Shown here in pieces: positions 1 through 6,732 of a DNA stretch of 9,875 bases (position 1 is the first letter of the stretch; every line of letters begins with the position of its first letter). Below the pieces are notes generated by a model that was not told where the DNA came from, did not search any database, and saw nothing but the letters and a program-made list of their open reading frames with translations. The DNA is from JAHFOW01 sp964370795 (GTDB lineage Bacteria > Planctomycetota > Brocadiia > Brocadiales > Brocadiaceae). The DNA lies in contig CAYJME010000118.1 of NCBI GenBank assembly GCA_964370795.1, positions 1 to 9,875 on the forward strand, read 5' to 3'. Both the position numbers and the translations under genes were made by a program.

Positions 1-85
1 CCATCTTTGCGCCACGTTCGCGACCGCAGCCGCGCTCGCATTCGGCGCCTCCGCCGCCACCTCCAGACCAGCCTCCGCCTGAACT
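1..85. other. GC-rich edge segment unlike the rest of the window
   Basis: The first 60 bases contain 44 G or C (about 73%), far above the neighbouring sequence. On the plus strand the frame from position 11 reads Ala/Thr-rich with almost every third base G or C (ATFATAAALAFGASAAT). One minus frame other than that of the DUF2207 gene is also Ala-rich. This looks like coding sequence of a high-GC genome joined at a glycine/GGC-rich stretch. A natural low-complexity tail cannot be excluded. Confidence 0.35.
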
Positions 86-1813
86 TGAGCCCGGGGGATG
101 TGATGATGATGAAATGGCGTGGGTAAATGACTTTCCCAGAGAAGCAGTAAAATCGGTGGGCGAAATAATATTCCAGGAGTGCCCATGGTACCACCGCGGT
201 GAATACCTTCCATGGGGATACTCAGTCCCCGCGCCTGCTGCCTTCAGGAGGACTTCGGTAAACTGCTTTGCCCATTGCTGTTCTATGTCCAACGCCAGTG
301 CATAGGGCAAATATTTCTCAAAGAGTTCCGGTGTTTTATCTGGTGGATTCATACGGTTCAGACGGTCGCCTTCCACTGCGGAAAGATACATCTTAAAACC
401 CTCGATCTGATCCATCACCTTTCTACCGGGTAATGTCGGGGCTTTTAAAAGATATCCAAAAAGCACATTTATTCCTAAAAGTAAGGGACACGTGGCAACA
501 AGTACAATAAGCGGACCTGATTTTTCATATACAAATTCGGATATCAGCATTAAAAATTCGCCTATAATTAAACTGAGTGAAATGCCAATCCCCGGGATAA
601 GATACATCATATTGGTCACAAAATATCGTTTTATGAGCGATTTTTTTAATGAATCCTTGAGTGTTTCAATCAGGGAACTGATAATGGCGTAGTTTTCCTG
701 TTTCAGCTCCAGGGTTTCCGGAAGATAGGCATATAAAGATTCTTCTTCCTGTGAAAGTTTCTGATTCGGGTCAGGTCTTGGCTTTTTTTCCAGAAGATAT
801 TTGGAATTTTCTTTAATAGTAAGGCATCCATTCACGGCTAAATTAATGAGCGATGCAGCAAAGACCTTGTTATGATACCCCATCTTTAAAATATAGCGGA
901 TGGCTGCAGGGGATAGACCCAGAGGCGGGGTGTAGATAGGCATAACAACGCCCTTTTTCGGGTCTTTTCCCACCCGACTCCATGCAAAGAGATAATATGC
1001 CAACAGAACGAGTATTCCCAAACCAGCGATCAGCAACATCCTCGCATCACGAATAAAATATGACCATCTCATGAAAAGGCTTGGTGGTTTAATAAAGCCT
1101 TTAGGCCAGGAAGCGACTATGGTAAGCCCCTCGTGGCTTCTCAGGGGCTCCGTGGTAACAAAATGAATGTCGCCAACGTCATCATACCATGATTTGTACT
1201 GGGTTCCACGTCCCCCATAAAACCCTGTATACCCATCTCTCACAACAGCCTCTCGTGGAATACCGGCAGGAAGGTAAACCGTTGCGGATACCTCATCAAT
1301 CGGGAACACCCAGCCATTTCCCGTGACGTTCCAGTATAACTCATCATGGTCTTTAAAAAAGCCAATTTGCCGGTCTGTTTTATAGAGTATTGTGTAGGTG
1401 TGCTCTCCTGGATTTACAAAGACTTCTTTTTTTCCGATATAAATACGTTTACCATTGGGCATCATTTTAGTATGATAGCTTTCAGGTTCGCCATCGCGTA
1501 TTACCGATGCTATATCAAAACCTACCACATGTTCCATACCAACCGTGTTGTCCTCGTATTTCGTGGGGAAATCCCTGTAGATGCCGTGCCTGATTTCACT
1601 TCCTTCACTCACGACCTTTATTGTCTCGCAAACGGTCATAGTGGAATCTTCGTGGACGGTGATATCGCTGTGGAATTGAAGGATCTTTTCTTCTGCGCTG
1701 GAGGGATAACAAAGTAAGGCAAATGAGAGAAGAAACCATACGGATGAGATAATAATGATTTTGTTAGATTTTGCAGTAAAAATTAATATCTTTAGTTTTC
1801 GATAAGTAACCAT
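1..1813 (-). CDS. DUF2207-type predicted membrane protein, 3' end cut by window edge
   Basis: Reading from ATG at 1813, the frame stays open for 604 codons to the left edge with no stop. A GGGAGGA Shine-Dalgarno lies 8-9 bases before the start. Residues 1-40 form a signal peptide (hydrophobic core about 19-37, SSA|EE cleavage). Residues 41-250 are an extracytoplasmic beta-rich domain with typical DUF2207 text such as EIRHGIYRDFP. A transmembrane helix lies at about 259-278, and a hydrophobic pair at about 402-455. The cytoplasmic motif LPYALALDIEQQW is at about 502-514, followed by a Ser/Gly-rich tail from about 573 (GGGWSGGGGGG). Length and order match the DUF2207 (YciQ-like) family, whose function is unknown. 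The last 20 or so codons are oddly GC-rich and Cys/Arg-rich, where the family normally ends in a Gly run, so the extreme end may be foreign or misassembled. It is separated from shc by 162 bases. Confidence 0.82.
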   Translation of the reverse strand, partial: MVTYRKLKILIFTAKSNKIIIISSVWFLLSFALLCYPSSAEEKILQFHSDITVHEDSTMTVCETIKVVSEGSEIRHGIYRDFPTKYEDNTVGMEHVVGFDIASVIRDGEPESYHTKMMPNGKRIYIGKKEVFVNPGEHTYTILYKTDRQIGFFKDHDELYWNVTGNGWVFPIDEVSATVYLPAGIPREAVVRDGYTGFYGGRGTQYKSWYDDVGDIHFVTTEPLRSHEGLTIVASWPKGFIKPPSLFMRWSYFIRDARMLLIAGLGILVLLAYYLFAWSRVGKDPKKGVVMPIYTPPLGLSPAAIRYILKMGYHNKVFAASLINLAVNGCLTIKENSKYLLEKKPRPDPNQKLSQEEESLYAYLPETLELKQENYAIISSLIETLKDSLKKSLIKRYFVTNMMYLIPGIGISLSLIIGEFLMLISEFVYEKSGPLIVLVATCPLLLGINVLFGYLLKAPTLPGRKVMDQIEGFKMYLSAVEGDRLNRMNPPDKTPELFEKYLPYALALDIEQQWAKQFTEVLLKAAGAGTEYPHGRYSPRWYHGHSWNIISPTDFTASLGKSFTHAISSSSHPPGSSSGGGWSGGGGGGAECERGCGRERGAKM

Positions 1814-1876
1814 AGAATTATCCTCCCTTAAATGAAACATCAAAAGGATATTCGGATAACCGTTAAGCAAAAGGTG

Positions 1877-1907
1877 TTACCAAAAAGAAGTTTTTATAGA
1901 GTAATAC
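1877..1907 (+). repeat. Solo copy of the 3' end of the transposase-like element at 8068-8884
   Basis: The 15-mer AAAAAGAAGTTTTTA, two mismatched bases, then GAGTAATAC occur here (1882-1907) and at 8859-8884. That is 24 of 26 bases identical, and TTAC precedes the A-run in both. At 8884 this sequence is the last codons and stop of the transposase-like gene (KKEVFTE, stop). Here the same frame reads QKEVFIE and stop. Similarity ends abruptly after GAGTAATAC in both copies, which suggests an element boundary. I infer a decayed insertion remnant between shc and the DUF2207 gene. Confidence 0.55.
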
Positions 1908-1912
1908 CAAAG

Positions 1913-1938
1913 CAGGGGCGCATAGCAATACGCCCCTG
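1913..1938 (-). terminator. Possible transcription terminator hairpin after shc
   Basis: CAGGGGCG at 1913-1920 pairs perfectly with CGCCCCTG at 1931-1938 around a 10-base loop. It lies 38 bases past the shc stop codon and before the DUF2207 start. There is no strong U-tract on the minus side, so it may be a weak terminator or a 3' stabilising hairpin. Confidence 0.5.
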
Positions 1939-1975
1939 TTATATCAAATACAAGGCTTGCTTACTACTATTTCGA

Positions 1976-4042
1976 CTATGATTTCTGGATAAGATTGCGA
2001 TATCTGCTGATTGCCATTAACGGGAAGTAGTTGCGGTACATGTGGTATTTCAGATAGAAGACTTTTGGAAAACCCGTTGCCGTCCATTCGGTTTCATCCC
2101 AGCTTCCGTCATCTTTTTGCCTTTTCAGGAGGAATTCAATGCCGAGTTCGACGGCCTTCGATTTTACCTCGCCTGCAAGGAATAATCCCATGAGCGCCCA
2201 TGCTGTTTGGGAAGCAGTACTATTCCCAATCGCCTTCAATGTTGGGTCATCATAGGACTTTATCGTCTCACCCCATCCGCCGTCAGAATTTTGGACGCTT
2301 TTTAGCCACCCGGCGGCCTTTTTAATATAGGGTTTGTTAATGTCCTCTCCAACTGCAATAAGCCCGGTAAGCGCTGACCATGTGCCGTAAATGTAGTTTG
2401 CGCCCCAGCGTCCAAACCATGAACCGTCTTTTTCCTGCTCTTTTTTGAGATATTCTATAGCCGCACGGACATTGGTATAATTATGAGTAAATCCAATCCG
2501 CCCCATAAAATCCAGACATCTTCCGGTCACATCACTGGTACTGGGGTCTAATAATGCGTTAAAATCGGCAAAAGGAATGTAGTTTAAGAGCGATTTATTG
2601 TTGTTTTTATCAAACGCCCCCCAACCGCCGTCATCACACTGCATGGCCTGTATCCATCGCAAACCGCGGAGAATCGCCTTTTCCTTATGAGTGCCTTCGG
2701 GCATCGTCACACGCTGCAACGCCATAAGTACGGCAGCGCTGTCGTCCGTGTCAGGGTAAAATTCATTTGCATACTGGAAATACCACCCGCTTGGTTCCTG
2801 CACCTTGCACTTTAATGCCCAGTCTCCATACGTACGCACCTCCTTGCTCAAGAGCCACTGAGCAGCCCTTTGCAAGACCGGATGGGTAGCCGGTAATCCT
2901 GAATCATGGAGCGCAATGATCGCCCAAGCCGTGTCCCACACGGGAGATACACAGGGTTGCAGATAAAGTCTGTCTTTTTCATATATGACTAAAGATTCCA
3001 CCTCTTTAAGCTGACTCACCATTGCTGGATGGTCATCAGGATAGCCAAGGCATTTCATGGCAAAAATGGAATTAATAATTGACGGCCAGATAGCGCCAAT
3101 TCCACCCGATTTTTCCATATGTTCCAGCATCCATTTTTCGGCCTTCTTTATCGCAATCCTTCTTACAAATTTAATGGTATTTTGTTCGTAACGCCTGAAG
3201 ATACAATCGGCGTCAATAAAGAAATTACGCCAGCTTAATCCCGGCTGGTCTCTTTTGATACGATAAACAACCTTATCGCGGGGTACCGGATAAAGCTCTT
3301 TCAGCAGGTCGTCTCCCACGGGGATATGTGGCTTTTTATCAATAGCAATGGAAAGCGGGACAACGATACACCTCGACCAGTAGGACATCTCATAAATACT
3401 GAAATAAAATCCCGGCGGGAAGAGGATCATTTCCGCAGGGACGGCGGGCACTGCCTGCCAATCAACCTGACCAAACATGGCCAGATAAATCTTGGTAAAG
3501 CAATTAGCCTTCATGATTCCACCCATATCCAATATGCGCTTCCTGGCCCTCTGCATAAAAATCTCATCATCGGCATATCCAGCCAGTTTTAAGGCAAAGT
3601 ACGCCTTTACTGAAGCGCTAATTTCACTCGGACCGCCGTAAAAAATATTCCAGCCACCATCGGGAAGCTGATGGTCAATGATTAATCGTGCAGCCTTTCT
3701 TTGTTTCTCGTGGTCCACCTTTCTCAGGAAGTGCATCAACATGATGTAATCAGAGGTTATGGTCGTATCTGCCTCTAAAATTCCAACCCAATGCCCATCG
3801 GAACTTTGACTACTGAGTAAAGAGTGCTGAGCCCTGTTTATAGCCGTGTCTAATGGGGTTTTTGTCGATACGGGAGTATGATAAACGGTCCTCCCAGCCG
3901 CACTCTCTAACCTTAGATCCTGTTTGGGTAGTTCGGGAACCTTGTTTTTTCCGTTTCCGTTTCCATTTACCCGGTAAATACTGGTTTCCAATCGCTCAAA
4001 AAAGTTAAAAAGAAAATTTCTCATTTCGTTAACAATCCCCAA
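1976..4042 (-). CDS. shc: Squalene-hopene cyclase
   Basis: This 688-codon gene encodes a squalene-hopene cyclase, which folds squalene into hopene/hopanol at the membrane in the committed step of hopanoid synthesis. The catalytic acid motif is present as DTDD at residues 431-434, followed by SAAVLMAL. Repeated QW motifs are visible: QSSDGHW (79-85), QLPDGGW (125-131), DDGGWGAF (about 470), KDGSWFGRWG (about 538-547), NSDGGWGE (about 590) and DDGSWDE (about 648). Length fits the bacterial family (about 630-720). The longest frame starts with TTG at 4042. ATG at 4024 (residue 7) is a reasonable alternative, and neither has a good Shine-Dalgarno. An NGNGNG linker at 26-31 comes from a GGAAAC triplication. 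All key elements look intact, so it is probably functional. Neighbours on the same strand (glycosyltransferase, SurE, desaturase relic) suit a lipid/envelope locus. Confidence 0.96.
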   Translation of the reverse strand: MGIVNEMRNFLFNFFERLETSIYRVNGNGNGKNKVPELPKQDLRLESAAGRTVYHTPVSTKTPLDTAINRAQHSLLSSQSSDGHWVGILEADTTITSDYIMLMHFLRKVDHEKQRKAARLIIDHQLPDGGWNIFYGGPSEISASVKAYFALKLAGYADDEIFMQRARKRILDMGGIMKANCFTKIYLAMFGQVDWQAVPAVPAEMILFPPGFYFSIYEMSYWSRCIVVPLSIAIDKKPHIPVGDDLLKELYPVPRDKVVYRIKRDQPGLSWRNFFIDADCIFRRYEQNTIKFVRRIAIKKAEKWMLEHMEKSGGIGAIWPSIINSIFAMKCLGYPDDHPAMVSQLKEVESLVIYEKDRLYLQPCVSPVWDTAWAIIALHDSGLPATHPVLQRAAQWLLSKEVRTYGDWALKCKVQEPSGWYFQYANEFYPDTDDSAAVLMALQRVTMPEGTHKEKAILRGLRWIQAMQCDDGGWGAFDKNNNKSLLNYIPFADFNALLDPSTSDVTGRCLDFMGRIGFTHNYTNVRAAIEYLKKEQEKDGSWFGRWGANYIYGTWSALTGLIAVGEDINKPYIKKAAGWLKSVQNSDGGWGETIKSYDDPTLKAIGNSTASQTAWALMGLFLAGEVKSKAVELGIEFLLKRQKDDGSWDETEWTATGFPKVFYLKYHMYRNYFPLMAISRYRNLIQKS

Positions 4043-4071
4043 TTGTTTTAAGAAAACCGCTTCGTTGCCAT

Positions 4072-4101
4072 CCTGATAATAAGTACTGAATTATCATCAG
4101 G
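4072..4101. promoter_or_regulatory. Imperfect inverted repeat in the shc leader
   Basis: CCTGAT at 4072-4077 pairs with ATCAGG at 4096-4101. After one mismatch, ATAA pairs with TTAT, leaving an 8-base loop. It lies 30-59 bases upstream of the shc start within a 210-base intergenic stretch. It could be an operator or a leader hairpin. No regulator can be assigned from sequence. I see no convincing promoter boxes here, only AT-rich sequence. Confidence 0.35.
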
Positions 4102-4206
4102 TTAAACAAATATTGTGTGAACAAATTAACAAATTTACTATCCAATTTCAAGTAAAACTTGCCTTTTTAATGAGATTTATAGCATGATAGCTGTTGATTT
4201 TGCCTG

Positions 4207-4238
4207 TTTTCTCTGCGTTTTCCGTGTCCTCTTTGGTT
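4207..4238 (-). repeat. Purine-rich intergenic repeat-like tract downstream of surE
   Basis: On the minus strand this reads AACCAAAGAGGACACGG followed by AAAACGCAGAGAAAA. It resembles the ACCACAGAGGACACAGAGAA-type intergenic repeat I recall from many bacterial genomes, here with drift. Only one copy lies in the window, so the repeat status rests on recall. It occupies most of the gap between the surE stop and the shc leader. Confidence 0.3.
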
Positions 4239-4252
4239 AATATACCTTTTTG

Positions 4253-5029
4253 TTATTTTTCAGGAATTATATATTTCCAATCCCACCCCTCAATTTTTTT
4301 ATACAAGGCCTGGTCAGTCAAATCATAGCGGAGGGGGGTGATGGAAATATAGCCTTCGTTTACGGCGCTCAGGTCCGTTCCTTCTTCATGATGGATCGAT
4401 TTGTCAGTGCCCATCAGCCAGTAATATGCTTTTCCACTCGGGTCGGTGCGTTTGTCAAAGGTTTCTTTAAAATCACGAGCAAATTGCCGGGTTATTGCAA
4501 TCCCTTTAATTTGACTGGCGGGACGAGAAGGGATATTTACATTCAGCAAAGAGCCTCTGGGTAACTTATGCTTAATGATACGTTCTATAACGTTTCTTGC
4601 CACTTTTGCCGCATCGCGGACGTCTGCATAATGTTCGGTAATTTCAAAGGAGACTGCAATTGAAGGAAATCCCATAATAGCCGCCTCAACAGCGGCAGCT
4701 ACGGTGCCTGAATAGAGGATGTGAATACCAACATTTGCCCCCATATTGAGTCCCGAAATAACCACGTCAGGTTCCTTTTCCATAATCTCATATATGGCCA
4801 GCTTTACGCAGTCCGCCGGTGAACCGCTTATACCATAGCCAATAAATTCGTTGTTTAAATGTACTTCCCGGATACGGAGCGGCTGGCTGAAGGTAATGGA
4901 ATGTCCCACGCCGCTCTGTTCTATAGCAGGCGCTACGACCGTAATTTGCCCTAAATCCTGAATCTGATGTTTTAATGCCGCAATCCCGGGTGCGTAAATA
5001 CCATCGTCATTTGTTAGCAATATCTGCAT
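4253..5029 (-). CDS. surE: 5'/3'-nucleotidase SurE
   Basis: This 258-residue gene encodes SurE, a metal-dependent phosphatase that removes phosphate from nucleoside 5'- and 3'-monophosphates in the cytoplasm. It opens with the hallmark MQILLTNDDG, giving the metal ligands D8 and D9. The rest of the site is visible: S39 in EQSGVGHSIT and N95 in SGLNMGANVG, with the conserved GSPADCVKLA at 69-78. Length is normal for the family (about 250). The ATG at 5029 is well supported by a GAGGTGA Shine-Dalgarno that overlaps the stop codon of the upstream glycosyltransferase, so translation of the two is probably coupled. No broken or missing key residue is seen. Confidence 0.97.
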   Translation of the reverse strand: MQILLTNDDGIYAPGIAALKHQIQDLGQITVVAPAIEQSGVGHSITFSQPLRIREVHLNNEFIGYGISGSPADCVKLAIYEIMEKEPDVVISGLNMGANVGIHILYSGTVAAAVEAAIMGFPSIAVSFEITEHYADVRDAAKVARNVIERIIKHKLPRGSLLNVNIPSRPASQIKGIAITRQFARDFKETFDKRTDPSGKAYYWLMGTDKSIHHEEGTDLSAVNEGYISITPLRYDLTDQALYKKIEGWDWKYIIPEK

Positions 5030-5041
5030 ATTTTCACCTCA
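5030..5041 (-). promoter_or_regulatory. surE ribosome binding site overlapping the glycosyltransferase stop
   Basis: On the minus strand the sequence TTGAGGTGAAAAT precedes the surE ATG. GAGG belongs to the last codons of the glycosyltransferase and TGA is its stop. This fixes the surE start and implies that ribosomes finishing the first gene can reinitiate on the second. Confidence 0.8.
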
Positions 5042-5705
5042 AATCGTCATAAAACCGTTTAATGGTGTGAATATCTATACCTACCCAGTAGGATAAAACC
5101 ACACATTTATTAATAAGTAATTGCCGAAGTATGCCTTTTTTGATAAACCTTCGCGCAGAGGAAATTACCGGCATTCTTAAAAGGATGACCTTTCCTTGCC
5201 CGCTCAGTCTCTTGTAAAATTCATAGTCTTCCATAATGGGGATGTCCTTGTATCCCTGGAGGTTTTCAAAAACATTCCGTCTTACAAAAATGCACTGATC
5301 CCCAAAGTGGAAGAGTCTGAAATTAAAGCGGGTGATAAATGAGACGCCCTTTAATATAAAGTTATCTCCATCAAATGCAAGATAAAATGACCCACCCGCA
5401 ACGGTATTGTCCTTCATCCTTTTTCTTATCTCACGAAAGGCATTATCAGGCAAAAAAGTATCGGCATGCAAGAAGAGTAAGATATCCGCCGTGCAAAGCC
5501 GCGCCCCTGCATTCATTTGTGTTGATCGCCCGCGATTGCTCTTTATTACCGGGGCATATCGTTCGGCTAAAGCAACCGTATTATCCGCACTTCCCCCATC
5601 CACCACATAAATTTCGTAATCATCCTCTTGTTTTAGTACGCTCTGGAGTGTCTTTTCGATATTGAGTTCTTCATTGAGAGTGGGAATGATTACGGATATC
5701 TTCAT
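5034..5705 (-). CDS. Glycosyltransferase, TIGR04283 type (rSAM/selenodomain-associated transferase 2)
   Basis: The 223-residue protein starting MKISVIIPTLNEE is a GT-A fold, family-2-like glycosyltransferase. The nucleotide-sugar site is seen as VDGGSADNT (35-43), the subfamily signature GRSTQMNAGA at 59-68, the metal-site region FLHADT (78-83), a GDQCIFVRR segment and the acidic MEDYEFYKRL near the active-site loop. The frame is open 33 codons further upstream, to 5804, but that stretch overlaps the end of the desaturase relic and shows no family sequence, so ATG at 5705 is chosen. The preceding Shine-Dalgarno is weak (TTAGG). The donor and acceptor are unknown; family members often lie beside radical-SAM or envelope genes. 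It is coupled to surE downstream. Confidence 0.88.
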   Translation of the reverse strand: MKISVIIPTLNEELNIEKTLQSVLKQEDDYEIYVVDGGSADNTVALAERYAPVIKSNRGRSTQMNAGARLCTADILLFLHADTFLPDNAFREIRKRMKDNTVAGGSFYLAFDGDNFILKGVSFITRFNFRLFHFGDQCIFVRRNVFENLQGYKDIPIMEDYEFYKRLSGQGKVILLRMPVISSARRFIKKGILRQLLINKCVVLSYWVGIDIHTIKRFYDDLR

Positions 5706-5739
5706 AAACCTAATAGAAACCAGGGATTTCGCAGGTTCC

Positions 5740-6388
5740 TCATGTTTTACCAACAAAGGGTATTGCCAGCATGAGCGGAAGTATTGTGCTTTGTCTGACG
5801 TCACGAAATTCCCGGAGGCCGATAATCATACCCTCGTGACCCAGATGCGGCTGATTTTTATATGTTCCCAGCAATCGATCCCACCAGGGCATATTGAAGC
5901 CAAAGTTGGTATTCGTTTCGTTGGAGTCAGCTGAGTGGTGCACCCGATGCATGTCGGGTGTTACCATGAACCATCGCATTACCTTATCGATATTGCGGGG
6001 GATATATAAATTACCGTGGTTAAACATGGACGTGGCATTGAGTACTACCTCAAATACGATTACGCTCACTACCGGCGGTCCTATAACAACGATTACAGCG
6101 AATTTTATGAGCATGGATAGTATAATTTCGATAGGATGGAATCGAATCCCCAGCCGTGTTTTTGTGCAAAGGTCGCCACACCAACTGCTGCCGATGGAAA
6201 GATAATGCGTAGCAGGAAGCTGTTGAGGAATACAATACCCATATTGTTAATCCATCGGAGTGGTTTCGAGATTGTGAGCACCCTTCTGGGTGTAATCATT
6301 TCCCAGAGGGACATGATTCCCAAAATACCAAAAATCCCCCCAATCGCAGGGGAACTTCATGGCTTATAATAAAATTACTGACATGCAT
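5740..6388 (-). pseudogene. Fatty acid hydroxylase / sterol desaturase family protein, frameshifted and internally deleted
   Basis: Three consecutive minus-strand frames together give one membrane di-iron hydroxylase-like protein. It starts at ATG 6388 (MHVSNFIISHEVPLRLGG). At a run of six G (6336-6341) the family sequence jumps frame to GIFGILGIMSLWEM, then continues RWINNMGIVFLNS to AQKHGWG. Near 6130-6140 it jumps again, straight to RFHPIEIILSMLIKFAV, then FNHGN, VTPDMHRVHHS and NFGFNMPWWDRLLGTY, to a stop at 5740. In relatives about 60 residues lie between GWG and RFHPIE, carrying a membrane segment and the first two histidine clusters. These are missing, so iron binding is lost. Restoring them would give about 277 residues, the normal size. 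The family match is clear; whether the breaks are biological or assembly errors is not known. It ends 34 bases before the glycosyltransferase start. Confidence 0.85.
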
Positions 6389-6420
6389 AGTATCGATTGT
6401 ACATCATTATAAAATTACTG
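6366..6420. repeat. Direct repeat AT(A/T)ATAAAATTACTG
   Basis: Copies at 6366-6380 and 6406-6420 differ by one base and are 40 bases apart. The first lies in the beginning of the desaturase relic; the second covers the last codons of the transporter shard. It marks the junction of two broken genes and could be recombination homology or a coincidental duplication. Confidence 0.5.
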
Positions 6421-6546
6421 CTTCTGATTTTGTGATTTTATTACTCATCGTTTCAGCCACTTTTCTGACATTCAAAAGACCACCAGCAGCCATTCCAACA
6501 GCAATAGCCGGCATGCCCGGGTGTATTGACAAGCCTTTAATTCCCG
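6407..6546 (-). pseudogene. Shard of a PiT-family inorganic phosphate transporter
   Basis: The frame reads GIKGLSIHPGMPAIAVG, then MAAGGLLNVRKVAETMSNKIT, then a few unrelated residues and TAA at 6407-6409. The stretch GGLLNxRKVAETMSxKIT is characteristic of PiT phosphate permeases (PF01384), where it precedes the second membrane domain with its GLPVSTTH motif. Here nothing follows KIT, and on the other side the frame runs directly into the intron-like RNA at 6547. About 45 of more than 300 expected residues remain, so this is a non-functional internal fragment. It shows that a phosphate transporter gene was broken at this locus or brought here as debris. Confidence 0.65.
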
Positions 6547-6725
6547 GTGCGGCAAAGCCGCAGCCGAACCCTTTTGCGAAGGGGAATTAACCCGAGGGAG
6601 GTGCAGGGGTAACCTGAAACGCTAAGTTCCCTGACAATGGCTCTCAATGGAGAGTCGGGCAAACCTGCGGGTTATAGCGCAAGCGAACCGATACGTAGCC
6701 TCGTTAATTCCGACAAGGAGATGCC
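6547..6725 (+). ncRNA. Probable 5' fragment (domain I) of a group II intron
   Basis: The block starts with GTGCGGC, matching the group II 5' splice-site consensus GTGYG, and is rich in nested stems. GCGGC-AAA-GCCGC forms the first hairpin; CCCTT pairs with AAGGG (6569-6583); GGCTCTC pairs with GAGAGTC (about 6639-6656, one wobble). CGGTT-type pairing encloses AGC-GCAA-GC, a GNRA tetraloop, at about 6668-6690. The overall look (GTAACCTGAAACGC, GACAATGGCTCTC, AGCGAACCGATACG) matches bacterial group II domain I as I recall it. No domain V, domain VI or reverse transcriptase follows; at about 6726 the sequence passes into the end of a membrane-protein gene. So it is a truncated relic. A different structured RNA remains possible. 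Confidence 0.55.
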
Positions 6726-6732
6726 GATTTTC

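Noticed and set aside
1346..1717. 123-codon plus-strand open frame
   Set aside because: It lies fully antisense to the DUF2207 gene, which has a signal peptide, family motifs and a ribosome site; this frame has no recognisable domain.
3326..3592. 88-codon plus-strand open frame
   Set aside because: Antisense to the well-supported shc gene, with no start signal or family pattern.
5706..5804. 33-codon upstream extension of the glycosyltransferase
   Set aside because: It overlaps the end of the desaturase frame and shows no family sequence; the protein fold starts at MKISVIIPTLNEE.
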